Numbered from the stretch's first letter, positions 1 to 8,852 are shown. The stretch: DNA of 64,000 nt from Leptolyngbya sp. PCC 6406 (GCF_000332095.2 NZ_KI913949.1:2979170-3043169), one strand, 5' to 3'. Program-made: numbers and translations. The notes: a model not told the origin generated them from the sequence alone.

Positions 1-1192
1 TGGTGGGGTAGGGGCGAGCGGCGCTCGCCCTGTCAGGGGGTAGGCAGTAGAGATATTGGGGTAGATCCCGTAGGGGCAATCCCTTGCCTGTCCTGTTCGC
101 GTAGCGGCTCCGGAGGAGCAACGGAGTCGTATAGCCCTTCGGGCAATAGCCTCCGGCATGGCTACACTAAGGCTAACGCTAGGGCGGAGCCTGCCCGGAG
201 GGCATAGGGCTTGCCTTGTTCGCGTAGCGGCTTCTAAGAAACTTCCCTCTGTGAGCAAGACCGAGATTCCTCCCGCTGGTCGGAATGATGGGCTTGTCAT
301 ATTGAAGCGCACTTGTCATGTTGTTCGCGAAGCGACTGCTAAGAAACTTTCCTCTGTGAGCAAGACCCAAATTTCCCCCTGCGCTCAGAATGACAGACTC
401 ATTGTCATGTTGAGTGCAATTGTGTAACGAAGCGAAGCGGAGTCGTAGACGCGAAGCGGCTTCTCGGGGAGTAGCCTCTCGGTCTAACAGCCAGACCAGA
501 ATCCCTCCCTGCGCTCGGCTGCTGTGTATACCTCGGCTGCTGTGTATAGATATAGCGGTTCTCACTCGGGTTAAGTACAGACAAGGGGCTTAAGCCCCTT
601 GTTCCCCGAATTGCCATCAAGTTGAGCTGTACCTCATCCATTAGGGAACCGCTATAAGCCTTCGGTTGAGTCTTGTTTAGGGTTTGATCCCCCCAACCCC
701 CCTTTTTAAGGGGGGCAGCCCTATCCAGAATTGGAGTAGCCCCCTTGAAAAGAGGGCGGCAATAGCGGGGGATTCGCCAAAACGTGACTGCTCAGAAAGA
801 GGTTTGTACACCGTGCCAAGCTCCAGAACTTACTCAAGCAGGCTAGTGGGGCTTCTGTAAGGCGACTGAAGCAATTCAACCAGCGGGCTAGCGCCCGCCC
901 GATCCGGATTTCATCGCTCCAGTCCCATGACTTGCTTGGCCTTCAGGGACAACGCTAGGGATGATGTATTTCGCAACAATGTCATCGGATAGGGGTTTTG
1001 TGGCGGCCTAATGTGAAAAATGTCTGATCAACTGGGGAAGTTGGCCAACTCGGTCGTTATATATCGAGAGCGGTGGATGCCCAGTTGCTTACGAAATGTT
1101 ACGTGAGGGGCCGTAGGGGCCTGGGTATTGATGACCGTGAATGACCTGGGCTTGATGACCTTGGGCCTTATTTTTAGAGAGGACTTCCATTC
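1..1192. repeat. Gene-free, repeat-rich left end
   Basis: No convincing gene is present. Short open frames here are built from dispersed repeats. Bases 200-430 contain two diverged copies of a unit that runs from a 'gttcgcg(t/a)agcg' box through 'ctctgtgagcaagacc' to 'gaatgac'. The same family recurs near 29.1-29.4 kb and 53.9-54.2 kb. Bases 690-780 hold a C-run/G-run element ('aacccccc...ggggggc'). The last 150 bases before pntA presumably hold its promoter, but I see no clear -35/-10 pair. Confidence 0.6.
551..656. repeat. MITE-like element with TATAGCGGTTC terminal inverted repeats
   Basis: The left end TATAGCGGTTCTC and the right end GGGAACCGCTATA are inverted repeats about 105 bp apart. 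The interior includes a small palindrome, 'aggggcttaagcccctt'. There is no coding capacity. The size and termini fit a miniature inverted-repeat element mobilised in trans. The parent transposase is not in the window. Confidence 0.6.
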
Positions 1193-2797
1193 ATGACAGT
1201 CGCGATCGCGCCAGAGACCAGTCCTACACCTGTTTCCTCAGGTCCGATGCGAATCGGGATTCCGCGAGAGATTTTTCCAGGGGAATGCCGCGTGTCGGCC
1301 ACCCCGGATACGGCTAAAAAGCTGCAAAAACTAGGCTTTGAAGTCTGGGTAGAGGCGGGGGCTGGAGCCGCCGCCAGCTTCCCCGACAGCAGCTATCAAG
1401 CCGCAGGCTGTCAGGTGTTGGCAGACCCAGCGGCAGTGTGGGCAGCGGACATTGTGCTGAAGGTGCGGGCTCCCCAGCACCATCCCGCCTTGAATCAGGA
1501 TGAAACGGAGCTGCTGCATCCCGGCGGCACCTTGATTAGCTTCATTTGGCCCGCCCAGAATGAGGCGTTGCTGGCCCGTCTCGCGGCCAAGCAGGTGACC
1601 GCCCTGGCCATGGACAGCGTGCCTCGGGTCACCCGCGCCCAAAAAATGGATGCCCTGAGCTCCATGGCCAACCTGGCGGGCTACCGGGCCGTCATTGAGG
1701 CCGCCCAGCACTTTGGCCGTTGCTTCACGGGCCAGATTACCGCTGCGGGTAAAATGCCCCCCTGTAAAGTCCTGGTGATTGGGGCCGGGGTAGCGGGACT
1801 GGCGGCTATTGGCGCAGCTCGGAGCCTGGGGGCTATCGTCCGGGCCTTTGACACCCGCCCGGTGGTTAAGGAACAGGTGCAGAGTATGGGGGCGGAGTTC
1901 CTAGAGCTGCACTTTGAGGAAGATGGCACCGGAACCGGCGGCTATGCCAAGGTCATGAGCCCCGCCTTCATTGCAGCGGAAATGGCCCTCTTTGCCCAAC
2001 AGGCGGCGGAGGTGGACATCATCGTCACCACCGCTTTGATTCCGGGTCGTCCCGCCCCCAAACTGGTGACGGCGGAGATGGTGCAGGCCATGAAGCCCGG
2101 TTCCGTGATTGTGGATATGGCGGCGGAGCAAGGGGGGAATTGTGAACTCACCCACCCCGACGAGGTCTACACCACAGAGAATGGGGTCACCATCGTGGGG
2201 CTGACGGATTTCCCTAGCCGGATGGCAAACCAGGCCAGTCAACTCTACGGCACGAATTTATCCCACCTTTTGAGCGATCTGGGCGGGGCCGAAAATTACC
2301 TGGTCAACATGGAGGATGAGGTGATTCGGGGGGCGACGGTGGTGCTAGAGGGTAAGGTGACTTGGCCTCCCCCGAAGCCGGAAGCCCCTGCACCCAAGGC
2401 TCCGGATCCGGCGACCCCGGTGGCAGCGGCGGAGAAAACCGCTGCGGCTCCCAATCCCCTGAGTAAATTCCTCTGGCCGGGGCTGATTGGGGTGGCTCTA
2501 TTGGGGGTGGGCATTGGCGCACCGGAATCCTTCCTGTCCCACTTCACGGTGTTTGTGCTGGCGGTGTTCTTGGGCTGGAAGTTGATCTGGGATGTGTCGC
2601 CCTCGCTGCATACCCCCTTGATGAGTGTGACCAATGCCATCAGCGGCATCATCATCATCGGTGGCATGTTGCAGATTTCTGGGGAATTGACGGCTCCGAC
2701 GACAATTTTGGGCGCGATCGCAATTCTCGTTGGCACCATCAACATTTCTGGGGGCTTCCTAGTCACCCAGCGCATGTTGAAGATGTTCCGCAAGTAG
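1193..2797 (+). CDS. pntA: NAD(P) transhydrogenase subunit alpha (PntA)
   Basis: This is subunit alpha of the proton-translocating transhydrogenase, which moves hydride between NADH and NADP+ coupled to proton flow across the membrane. The 534-aa protein has the NAD(H)-binding domain I at about residues 15-385, with a Rossmann loop [20 protein letters not shown] and the motif [16 protein letters not shown] Pro/Ala-rich linker follows at about 395-425, then about four membrane helices to the end. The alpha-1 and alpha-2 parts are therefore one polypeptide, as in Escherichia coli, whereas some bacteria split them. The ATG follows a purine-rich stretch (AGAGGACT). pntB lies 87 bp downstream on the same strand, and both subunits are needed for activity, so the pair is probably one operon. 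Confidence 0.96.
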   Translation: MTVAIAPETSPTPVSSGPMRIGIPREIFPGECRVSATPDTAKKLQKLGFEVWVEAGAGAAASFPDSSYQAAGCQVLADPAAVWAADIVLKVRAPQHHPALNQDETELLHPGGTLISFIWPAQNEALLARLAAKQVTALAMDSVPRVTRAQKMDALSSMANLAGYRAVIEAAQHFGRCFTGQITAAGKMPPCKVLVIGAGVAGLAAIGAARSLGAIVRAFDTRPVVKEQVQSMGAEFLELHFEEDGTGTGGYAKVMSPAFIAAEMALFAQQAAEVDIIVTTALIPGRPAPKLVTAEMVQAMKPGSVIVDMAAEQGGNCELTHPDEVYTTENGVTIVGLTDFPSRMANQASQLYGTNLSHLLSDLGGAENYLVNMEDEVIRGATVVLEGKVTWPPPKPEAPAPKAPDPATPVAAAEKTAAAPNPLSKFLWPGLIGVALLGVGIGAPESFLSHFTVFVLAVFLGWKLIWDVSPSLHTPLMSVTNAISGIIIIGGMLQISGELTAPTTILGAIAILVGTINISGGFLVTQRMLKMFRK

Positions 2798-2884
2798 GGC
2801 TCTGATGCAGCCTGAATTCAGAATTCAGGAGCCAGAAGCCAGCATCCAGTATTCAGCGTCTGATCCAGCTATTTAACGGAATCC

Positions 2885-4309
2885 ATGACTACCAACCTTG
2901 TCACGGTCGCCTATATTGCGGCCAGCATTCTTTTCATTCTGAGCTTGGGGGGCTTGGCTAACCAAGAATCTGCCAAGCAAGGTAACCTCTATGGCATTGC
3001 CGGGATGGCCCTGGCGATTGGGGCCACCGCTGCCAGTGCTCCGGTGAACAATTACGGCTTATTGGTGGCGGCGATCGCCCCTGCCATTCTGGTGGGAGCC
3101 CTGGTGGCCTCCCGCGTGGCCATGACCTCCATGCCGGAGTTGGTGGCGATTCTCCACAGCTTTGTGGGTCTTGCCGCCGTACTGGTGGGCATCGGCAACT
3201 ACCTCCAGCCCGAAAGTGGTCTGGTGGGGGCCGAGGGCACCATCCACCAGGTGGAAATCTACATTGGGGTATTTATTGGGGCCTTGACCTTTACCGGATC
3301 CTTGGTGGCCTTTGGCAAACTGCGGGCCATCCTGGGCAGCAAGCCCCTGCTGCTCCCCGGTCGCCATGTTCTCAACCTGCTGCTCTTGGCGGGCACGGTG
3401 GCCTTAGGGGTGCCCTTCCTGGGGGCGGAGGGCACCGCTGGTTTGGTGCCACTGTTGGGGATGACTGCGATCGCGTCACTCCTGGGGATTCATCTGGTGA
3501 TTGCCATCGGCGGAGCCGATATGCCCGTGGTAATCTCCATGCTCAACAGCTACTCCGGCTGGGCGGCGGCGGCGGCGGGCTTTATGCTCTCCAATGACCT
3601 GCTGATTATTACGGGAGCCCTGGTGGGGAGTAGCGGGGCCATCCTCAGCTTCATCATGTGCAAGGCCATGAACCGCTCCTTCTTTAGCGTCATCCTCGGT
3701 GGCTTTGGCGCGACCGGGGGCAGTGGCAGTGGCAAGGCGGTGGAAGGTACCGCTACGCCCACCACCGTGGAGGAAACGGTGGAAGCCTTGGATGCGGCTG
3801 GAAGTGTGATCATCGTTCCCGGCTATGGGATGGCGGTGGCCCAGGCCCAGCACGCCGTGGCGGAGATTACGAAAATTTTGCGCGATCGCGGCAAGACGGT
3901 TCGCTTTGGCATCCACCCCGTAGCGGGGCGACTCCCTGGCCACATGAATGTGCTGCTAGCGGAAGCCAATGTACCCTACGACATCGTGCTGGAGATGGAT
4001 GAAATCAACGAAGATTTCCCCGAAACCGACGTGGTCTTGGTGATTGGGGCCAATGACACCGTCAACCCCAGCGCCCTAGAGGATCCCGACAGCCCCATCG
4101 CCGGGATGCCCGTCCTAGAGGTGTGGAAGGCCCATAATGTGGTGGTGCTGAAGCGCAGTCTCGCGGCGGGCTATGCCGGGGTGGGTAATCCCCTGTTCTA
4201 CAAGGAGAACGCCCAGATGCTCTACGGCGATGCCCGTACTAATGTGAATGCGGTGTTGAGTCAACTGACCACCACCACCGCTGCCCCAGCCCTGACCGCC
4301 GTCGCCTAA
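2885..4309 (+). CDS. pntB: NAD(P) transhydrogenase subunit beta (PntB)
   Basis: This is subunit beta of the transhydrogenase. Residues 1-265 form about nine membrane helices of domain II, the proton channel. Residues about 285-470 are the NADP(H)-binding domain III, with [34 protein letters not shown] and [12 protein letters not shown], all family hallmarks. The length of 474 aa is normal. It follows pntA and ends just before a strong hairpin terminator. The short spacer between the genes contains small 'attcag/gccag' repeats only. In cyanobacteria the complex balances NADPH and NADH. Confidence 0.97.
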   Translation: MTTNLVTVAYIAASILFILSLGGLANQESAKQGNLYGIAGMALAIGATAASAPVNNYGLLVAAIAPAILVGALVASRVAMTSMPELVAILHSFVGLAAVLVGIGNYLQPESGLVGAEGTIHQVEIYIGVFIGALTFTGSLVAFGKLRAILGSKPLLLPGRHVLNLLLLAGTVALGVPFLGAEGTAGLVPLLGMTAIASLLGIHLVIAIGGADMPVVISMLNSYSGWAAAAAGFMLSNDLLIITGALVGSSGAILSFIMCKAMNRSFFSVILGGFGATGGSGSGKAVEGTATPTTVEETVEALDAAGSVIIVPGYGMAVAQAQHAVAEITKILRDRGKTVRFGIHPVAGRLPGHMNVLLAEANVPYDIVLEMDEINEDFPETDVVLVIGANDTVNPSALEDPDSPIAGMPVLEVWKAHNVVVLKRSLAAGYAGVGNPLFYKENAQMLYGDARTNVNAVLSQLTTTTAAPALTAVA

Positions 4310-4323
4310 CCCGATGACGGCAG

Positions 4324-4353
4324 CCCTTCTCCCTCCCTGGGAGAAGGGGTTTT
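4324..4353 (+). terminator. Rho-independent terminator of pntAB
   Basis: A 10-bp perfect stem, CCCTTCTCCC/GGGAGAAGGG, with a 5-nt loop is followed by GTTTT, 15 bp after the pntB stop codon. It closes the pntAB operon and separates it from the accessory island. Confidence 0.75.
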
Positions 4354-4401
4354 GGCACCAACAGATAGGTTGTCGGTTGCGCCCCAACCGAGGACTCAGC
4401 G

Positions 4402-4488
4402 GCATAACGGTGAAGTGTAGCGGCGGCAGACAAGCTCGAACTTCACATCAGTAGACTTCGACCGTCCGCTGCCACGCAGTGTTTATGC
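4402..4488 (-). other. attC-like recombination site A (downstream of the HNH cassette)
   Basis: Read on the minus strand, the site starts with GCATAAACACTGCGTGGCAG, continues GCGGACGG, and ends CCGCCGCT...CCGTTATGC. The two ends are imperfect inverted repeats: GCATAAC at the left against GTTTATGC at the right, and AGCGGCGG against AGCGGACGG. Single unpaired bases interrupt the match, as in integron attC sites, whose inner boxes often read GCGGACGG/CCGCCGCT. It is 87 bp long and lies 16 bp beyond the stop codon of the HNH gene. The R' box is GTTATGC, one base away from the consensus GTTRRRY. This is an assignment by pattern, and no integrase is present in the window. Confidence 0.7.
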
Positions 4489-4504
4489 CGCCGCAATCGC
4501 CCTC

Positions 4505-4957
4505 TCATCTGGATTCAATAGCATCATTGGATGGTGGATGCCAACCGCCTTGAATCCACAGGCGACGGGCTTTAACAATCGCTCCCTCATTATGCTCTTG
4601 GTCATTCAAATCTAGGCGATCGCACGTTGCCCGCCCAATTGAAGTCTTGCCTCGAATTACTAGACCACCTTTCTCCCAAACAAAATGGTCATTCCACTGA
4701 TGCAGTCGTGGGTCAAACAACTGAGTAGAAACTTGAGATTCTGGATCAGTTCCTTCTGTAAAGTTGTAGCGGTAGCTATTACATTGCTGACAAGCCAAAG
4801 CTAAATTTTCAAATATATCTGCCCCTCCAAGCGATCGCGGTTGGATGTGATCAATTTCAAATCGTGCTGCACTAGCTTCTTCGGAGGAGTGGCAGTATTC
4901 ACACAGATACTTAGCTCGCTCCCGAACCTGTTGCCGAGTCTTTTTTGAAATCGCCAT
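4505..4957 (-). CDS. HNH endonuclease
   Basis: This 150-aa protein has an HNH nuclease domain at about residues 15-65. It shows the two zinc-binding CxxC pairs (CEYC and CQQC), the catalytic-type DHIQPRSLGG core, and N/H residues in ENLALACQQC. The C-terminal half (about 80-150) contains a short conserved FDPR...W motif common in cyanobacterial copies. It probably cuts DNA, but the target and role are unknown. The 81-aa gene upstream ends 2 bp before this ATG, so the two are co-translated. The pair looks like the cargo of one integron-type cassette, because attC-like site A lies just past the stop codon. Confidence 0.85.
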   Translation of the reverse strand: MAISKKTRQQVRERAKYLCEYCHSSEEASAARFEIDHIQPRSLGGADIFENLALACQQCNSYRYNFTEGTDPESQVSTQLFDPRLHQWNDHFVWEKGGLVIRGKTSIGRATCDRLDLNDQEHNEGAIVKARRLWIQGGWHPPSNDAIESR

Positions 4958-4959
4958 GC

Positions 4960-5205
4960 CTAAGCAGAATCAGCAATGATTTTTGCATTAAGCAACGTAA
5001 AAATTCGATCGAGTTCCAAAATTCCAGTCAGTTCTACTGCTTCATTGGGTGATAACTGCAACTCTCGCTGTTTTTCGTTCAGGCTCTCCAGCCGCTCTTG
5101 CAGGTCTTCACTAAATTTGAATAAGAACAATCCTCGAACTAGTTTGATTTGAATGCCAGCATCAATAAAAGAGGAGGGTTGAATCATTAGTTGTGCATTC
5201 ATCAT
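4960..5205 (-). CDS. Small protein of unknown function paired with the HNH nuclease
   Basis: This 81-aa acidic protein has no signal peptide or membrane helix. The middle (about 30-60) is predicted to be helical, with a charged stretch (EDLQERLESLNEKQRELQLS). I do not recognise a named family. It ends 2 bp before the HNH start, so translation is probably coupled. Two adjacent ATG codons exist. GAGGTGA just upstream favours the second (5202) on spacing, so the start is uncertain by one codon. A small protein fused in expression to a nuclease could be an inhibitor, a targeting partner or an antitoxin, and nothing in the sequence decides between these. Confidence 0.65.
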   Translation of the reverse strand: MMNAQLMIQPSSFIDAGIQIKLVRGLFLFKFSEDLQERLESLNEKQRELQLSPNEAVELTGILELDRIFTLLNAKIIADSA

Positions 5206-5288
5206 TCACCTCAGAGACAATGTTATACGGATCGGTTCTAGTGCTCTGTCAAGCTTAAATTTGTAGATACTGTGTTAGCGCCTTAGGG

Positions 5289-6287
5289 TCAAGACTGCTG
5301 AGGCGCTAGCTTTTTGGGGTCAAATTCCTGTCCAGAGGACAAGACCGCATAGATCACACGAATGAGCTTGTGCATCACCGCCCCCACCACCGCCATCTTG
5401 TGCTTGCCATTGTCCAAGAGCCGTTGGCGAAAAGCTCTGACCTCAGGGCAATGACGCATCAGACTCAGCGCTGGGAAAAAAAGAGCTTCGCGCAGATGGG
5501 CATTGCCAATTTTGCACAACCGCGCCTTGCCATTGATAGAAGAGCCAGACTGATGCTCCTGGGGAGTCAACCCAGCAAAAGCCGCCAGTTGAGCGGCAGA
5601 GCCAAAGACCTTAATCGAGCCAATTTCCGCCAGGATAATGCTAGCGCTATGTTCAGCAATGCCAGTAATGGAGGTCAACAAGCGGCAGGGCTCCGCCAAC
5701 GATTCCTCCCCTTGAATATGCTGCTGGCAGCGCTCCTTGAGAGCCTTAGCCTGTTTTTCGAGAAACTCGATATGGGCCTCAATATCCGTTCTCAGTTCCG
5801 AGTCACGACAGAGCTCAAGGCGATTTTTCTCTTGGGTGAGCATCTGCTCCAGCGCCTTCAGACGGCGGGTGAGGCTCTGGAGCTGGGCGATCGCCGCTGG
5901 CGTGGGATGCCACAGACTGGGCTGGATATCTCGACAAAAGCGGGCAATCAGGGCGGCATCAGCGGCATCGTTCTTGGTGCGGCTGAGTTGACTTTTGGCA
6001 TACCCCTTGATGCGGGCTGGGTTGACGATACTGACCTGGTGGCCCTGCTCATGGAGATAGGTAGCTAAGTCATGGCCATAGATGTTGGTCGCCTCCAGAC
6101 AGGCATGAATTGCCCCGAGAGCATTCCCTTGGAGCCAATGGCTCAACTGCTCAAAGCCGCTGGGGGTGTTGTCAAACTTGGCGTGTTTAGAGGATTTGCC
6201 ATTACGCTTACCACCACTCAGTAAAGCTACGTCAAAGGTGGCTTTGCTGATATCAATACCGAGGAAGATGATGGGGGCTGTACTCAT
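5289..6287 (-). CDS. IS110-family transposase (DEDD recombinase)
   Basis: The protein has 332 aa from the preferred ATG at 6287. An upstream in-frame start at 6335 would add 16 residues, but the family normally begins a few residues before its GIDISKATFDV motif. The N-terminal RuvC-like domain shows the acidic residues: Asp12, the Glu of ACLEATNIYG, and the Asp pair of KNDAADAALIARF. A coiled coil at about 140-195 follows, then the C-terminal Transposase_20 domain with the serine-bearing motif GSSINGKARLCKIGNAHLRE. IS110 recombinases use a structured bridge RNA from the element's own non-coding end to pick target and donor. The gene is full length and looks intact. Confidence 0.93.
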   Translation of the reverse strand: MSTAPIIFLGIDISKATFDVALLSGGKRNGKSSKHAKFDNTPSGFEQLSHWLQGNALGAIHACLEATNIYGHDLATYLHEQGHQVSIVNPARIKGYAKSQLSRTKNDAADAALIARFCRDIQPSLWHPTPAAIAQLQSLTRRLKALEQMLTQEKNRLELCRDSELRTDIEAHIEFLEKQAKALKERCQQHIQGEESLAEPCRLLTSITGIAEHSASIILAEIGSIKVFGSAAQLAAFAGLTPQEHQSGSSINGKARLCKIGNAHLREALFFPALSLMRHCPEVRAFRQRLLDNGKHKMAVVGAVMHKLIRVIYAVLSSGQEFDPKKLAPQQS

Positions 6288-6440
6288 TGGACTGGCTCCA
6301 GAGAATAGAGGTTGGCAGGGGCTCAACAATCGCACTATCCTTGCTAAATTCGAGGTGCCCAGTCGGGCCGCTCATGATACTGTCCAGGCTGATTGGCGAT
6401 GCCCTTGGGGGAGGGGGGAGGCTCAATGAATCTACGAAAC
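6288..6440 (-). ncRNA. Candidate bridge-RNA region of the IS110 element
   Basis: In IS110-group elements a bridge RNA is encoded in the long non-coding end upstream of the recombinase. Here that is this stretch, read on the minus strand toward the transposase start. It has no gene. It contains local complementary segments, for example GGTTGGCAGGGGC near 6311 and GGCTGGCTCC near 6291, but I could not fold it. The assignment rests on position only. Confidence 0.3.
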
Positions 6441-6646
6441 AAGCTTGAAGGCTTGGGGTTGGGTTCGGAGTTCTCCCCTGACGGTCTGCTTCCAAAATAA
6501 CTCTCGATGGCAGGCCGCTTACATACAAGGTTGGGTGCAGCGCTAGCGAAACCCAACATGGCCAACCGCTGTTGGGTGACTTCGTTCCACCCAACCTACG
6601 CAGACTTCTCCCAAGGAGGGAGAAGGGGCTGGGGATGCGTGTTATT

Positions 6647-6790
6647 TTACGGCCCGTCCCAGATGATTGTCGCAGCATACAAGTCAAACAACGCTTCGCT
6701 GCCATCCCCTAACGTGACAATATCAGAAGCACTCCCAGGTATGCCGAGCCCTCTTGGATTACCTACAACTAAAGGATTGCCTCTTGGCCA
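6647..6790 (-). pseudogene. Remnant of a secreted/surface protein gene
   Basis: The minus strand is open for 47 codons between two stop codons and has no start codon. It reads GNPRGLGIPGSASDIVTLG then DGSEALFDLYAATIIWDGP. This resembles the N-terminal part of bacterial surface proteins with a pattern like 'G-x-P-G-S-x-D-V-V-S-L-G-x-G-G ... I-V-D-G-P-G'. It stops where the motif would continue, so it is probably a decayed fragment. Its neighbours are the IS110 element and a repeat. Confidence 0.35.
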
Positions 6791-6846
6791 CTAAGCAAGC
6801 GTAGTCCTCAGGAAGCCATAGCCCTTGGGGAGCAAGGCTTTAGAGT

Positions 6847-7014
6847 TCAATAGTTCGGATAAACTATCCATGAATGGTCATAGGTGGCCGAAACGATGAC
6901 AGTGGCCTCAAACCCCACCCTCACATCTACCAGCCACTCCGGGCATTCTTGAATGCGATGCTCCAGGTAGTGTTGTGAAAACAGCAGCTTATTCGGCTTT
7001 TGCCCATTTGCCAT
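6847..7014 (-). CDS. Short ORF, possible N-terminal stub of a large restriction-modification enzyme
   Basis: The 55-aa frame starts at an ATG preceded by GTGAGGGAA at good spacing. The stretch LLFSQHYLEHRIQECPEWLV resembles the opening of Eco57I-type restriction-modification methylases, which often begin 'LFS-x-x-Y-L-x-x-x-L-P-x-x-P-E-W'. The rest (VIVSATYDHSWIVYPNY) matches nothing I know. It is either a truncated relic in the cassette or a small gene with a chance match. Confidence 0.35.
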   Translation of the reverse strand: MANGQKPNKLLFSQHYLEHRIQECPEWLVDVRVGFEATVIVSATYDHSWIVYPNY

Positions 7015-7234
7015 AATCGAGTTCCCTCACTTCATTCCTATGAGTTGAGCGTAAAATCCTGGAGACTGTTCAGGACTTCCACTTAATCTTAATTCTGGCT
7101 CAAAAGTCTTTAGCCCGGATCGTCAAACCTAAAAACCCAACTCAGAATTAATACACCTGCCATAGACAAGTCACTCCACGCAAGCAAGCAATTTATCAAC
7201 TGGCTCCCGGCTACATCCCCACCGAGGACTTGCA

Positions 7235-7323
7235 GCATAACGTTGACCATCACCCGCCTCAGATAACCTCTGCATCACAGCCGATCAACTCTCAGCGGTC
7301 GGCGTGCATGGGCGTTGTTAGCT
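7235..7323 (-). other. attC-like recombination site B (downstream of the methyltransferase)
   Basis: On the minus strand the site begins AGCTAACAACGCCCATGCAC, continues GCCGACC, and ends GGCGGGTGATGGTCAACG then TTATGC. The arms CCATGCACGCCGACC and CCATCACCCGCC pair with single extra bases. It is 89 bp long, almost the length of sites A and C. It lies 17 bp from the methyltransferase stop codon. The sequence beyond its R' box (ACCGAGGACT on the plus strand) is shared with site A. Confidence 0.65.
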
Positions 7324-7340
7324 GTTTTCAATGAGCTCCT

Positions 7341-8546
7341 TTAGGCTTCTAGTAATTCTAACTGTGTAATTACCCTTGGATACTGCTGAAAATAATTTCT
7401 AGGTGGGCTTTGATTAGATTTTAGCGAAATGATATGTTGAGCTATTTGATTAGATATAAGGGGTGGGACAGCATCACCAATCTGATTATACTTAGCAGCC
7501 AAAGCACCCTCAAAAAAGTAGTGCGTAGGAAATCCCTGTAATATAGCCATTTCCCGAACCGTGAGCAACCTATCTTGCTCAGGATGAGCATATCGACCAT
7601 TCCCAACATGACCACATTCCCGAGTGATCGTTGCAGCAACATCGTGCCACTTTAGGCGACCATAAACATCTGGAAAAGAACCTGGTCTCGCACGAAACAT
7701 CGATGGAATAAGTAGTTTTTTCTTTTCCTCGTCAGAGATTTTGGGATTTTTCATAATATCTCCCCAGGAACCTCCATCTTTTGGAATAGCCTGTATTCGT
7801 GACAGAACAACCGAAGTCATTCCTGGTGATACATGCATAGGATCAGACGATTTCTCTTGACCCGCATTAGTCTTTTGTAAATGAGCAATAGCCTGCCAAA
7901 CCGTGACTTTTTCTACCTGACGTTTGAGTGGGCAACCACCGATAAATCCATGATCACGTCTAGCTATTATTAACGCCCTTTCTCGTCTCTGTGGCAGACC
8001 ATACTCTGAAAGTTCATGGATATCTGCGTATATTGAATATCCTAAGACATTCAACCGATCATAAAGTACCTGAAAATGATGTTGATGTTTCCCTCGTAGT
8101 AATTCTTTTACATTTTCCATCACGAGAAATTCGGGCAAGAATTCTTCAACAAAATCAGAGGTACGAACCACCAACTTATTCCGTGGATCATCACCCAGAT
8201 GATTTTTGGAATTTTTTTGGGAGAATCCTGTACAAGGAGGGCAGGCAATCAATACATGCAGATCCCCCTTTTTTAGACCTAATTCTTCACGATATGACTT
8301 AGGCTCTAACTTCAATAAATCAGCGTACTTAGGTTCAATACCAATATTGCGATGATAAGTAGAATTACATCGCGTGGAAGAAGCTTTATGTTTTCCTCTA
8401 CCAGGTTTAGCTACTTCGATATCAACAGCTCCAATTATCTCAAAATAGTCCCTATAGGTACGAAAGCCTTCACTCATACCCCCACACCCTGAAAACAAGT
8501 CAACCACTTTCCACAATGTATTAGGTTTTGGAGAATTGTTAGGCAT
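7341..8546 (-). CDS. DNA (cytosine-5-)-methyltransferase of a type II R-M system
   Basis: This is a C5-cytosine methyltransferase. The motifs run in canonical order: I VVDLFSGCGGMSEGF, IV ACPPCTGFSQ with the catalytic Cys, VI EFLVMENVKELL, VIII QRRERALIIARR, then a target-recognition region of about 90 residues, IX LTVREMAILQGFP and X QIGDAVPPLISNQ. From the ATG at 8546 it has 401 aa. Starts at 8600 or 8633 would add 18 or 29 residues of non-family sequence and crowd the divergent promoter. It diverges from the RHH-endonuclease pair. AT content is far above pntAB and the kinases, which suggests transfer. The target sequence cannot be read. Confidence 0.93.
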   Translation of the reverse strand: MPNNSPKPNTLWKVVDLFSGCGGMSEGFRTYRDYFEIIGAVDIEVAKPGRGKHKASSTRCNSTYHRNIGIEPKYADLLKLEPKSYREELGLKKGDLHVLIACPPCTGFSQKNSKNHLGDDPRNKLVVRTSDFVEEFLPEFLVMENVKELLRGKHQHHFQVLYDRLNVLGYSIYADIHELSEYGLPQRRERALIIARRDHGFIGGCPLKRQVEKVTVWQAIAHLQKTNAGQEKSSDPMHVSPGMTSVVLSRIQAIPKDGGSWGDIMKNPKISDEEKKKLLIPSMFRARPGSFPDVYGRLKWHDVAATITRECGHVGNGRYAHPEQDRLLTVREMAILQGFPTHYFFEGALAAKYNQIGDAVPPLISNQIAQHIISLKSNQSPPRNYFQQYPRVITQLELLEA

Positions 8547-8582
8547 CGCAATGAGGTAACGAGGTTCTTTGGCAAATGTAAC

Positions 8583-8650
8583 ACATTGTGAGACAGACAT
8601 TGTAGCCGCCTTTTGATAACGTTTTCGTAACACAATGATTCACAATGTCT
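8583..8650. promoter_or_regulatory. Divergent promoter region with repeated ACATTGT boxes
   Basis: Four copies of one box lie between the methyltransferase and RHH genes: ACATTGTGA at 8583-8591, ACATTGT at 8597-8603, inverted ACAATGA at 8632-8638, and inverted ACAATGT at 8642-8648. AGACATTGT (8595-8603) and ACAATGTCT (8642-8650) are perfect inverted repeats. Ribbon-helix-helix proteins bind such short repeated boxes, so this may be the operator of the adjacent 63-aa protein, controlling both directions. Confidence 0.55.
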
Positions 8651-8657
8651 CTCACCT

Positions 8658-8849
8658 ATGTCAAGGGCACCTAAGACTGAATTTTTGCAAATCAGGCTAT
8701 CACAGGAAGATCGAGACCGGATAGCTCATGTTGCGTCCAATGAGCATTTAGAGCCATCAACATGGGCAAGACAGATTTTACTTAAAGCTGTGGAAGACTG
8801 GGAAAAGCTCAACCTACCTAAGCAAGATGTTGAAGGTAGGAAGATCTAG
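8658..8849 (+). CDS. Ribbon-helix-helix DNA-binding protein, putative R-M controller
   Basis: This 63-aa protein is of the Arc/MetJ/CopG type: a short beta strand (TEFLQIRLS), helix A (QEDRDRIAHVASNE), a turn, then helix B (EPSTWARQILLKAVEDWEKL). It probably dimerises and binds DNA. It ends 3 bp before the endonuclease ATG. In many type II systems a small C protein with a helix-turn-helix delays the endonuclease. Here an RHH protein occupies that place, and four repeated boxes lie just upstream. A control role is inferred from position only. Confidence 0.7.
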   Translation: MSRAPKTEFLQIRLSQEDRDRIAHVASNEHLEPSTWARQILLKAVEDWEKLNLPKQDVEGRKI

Positions 8850-8852
8850 TTC

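Larger units (their letters stand above)
5230..6440 (-). mobile_element. IS110-family insertion sequence (bounds approximate)
   Basis: The element consists of one DEDD transposase gene with non-coding flanks on both sides. IS110 elements have no clear terminal inverted repeats, so the ends cannot be fixed by eye. I place them near 5230, where the spacer before the 81-aa gene begins, and near 6440, where repeat sequence begins. Next to the transposase stop codon an inverted repeat, GCGCC.../GGCGC, spans about 5277-5306. The insertion lies inside the accessory island between attC-like sites A and B. Confidence 0.6.

Noticed and set aside
158-641. Overlapping open frames of 78-128 codons on both strands
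   Set aside because: They are made of the dispersed 'ctgtgagcaagacc' repeats and have repetitive, low-information translations.
1331-4433. Long open frames opposite pntA and pntB
   Set aside because: They are antisense shadows of conserved coding sequence with high GC in the third position; translations match no family.
5370-6068. 232-codon frame opposite the IS110 transposase
   Set aside because: It is antisense to the DEDD and Transposase_20 motifs and has no independent support.
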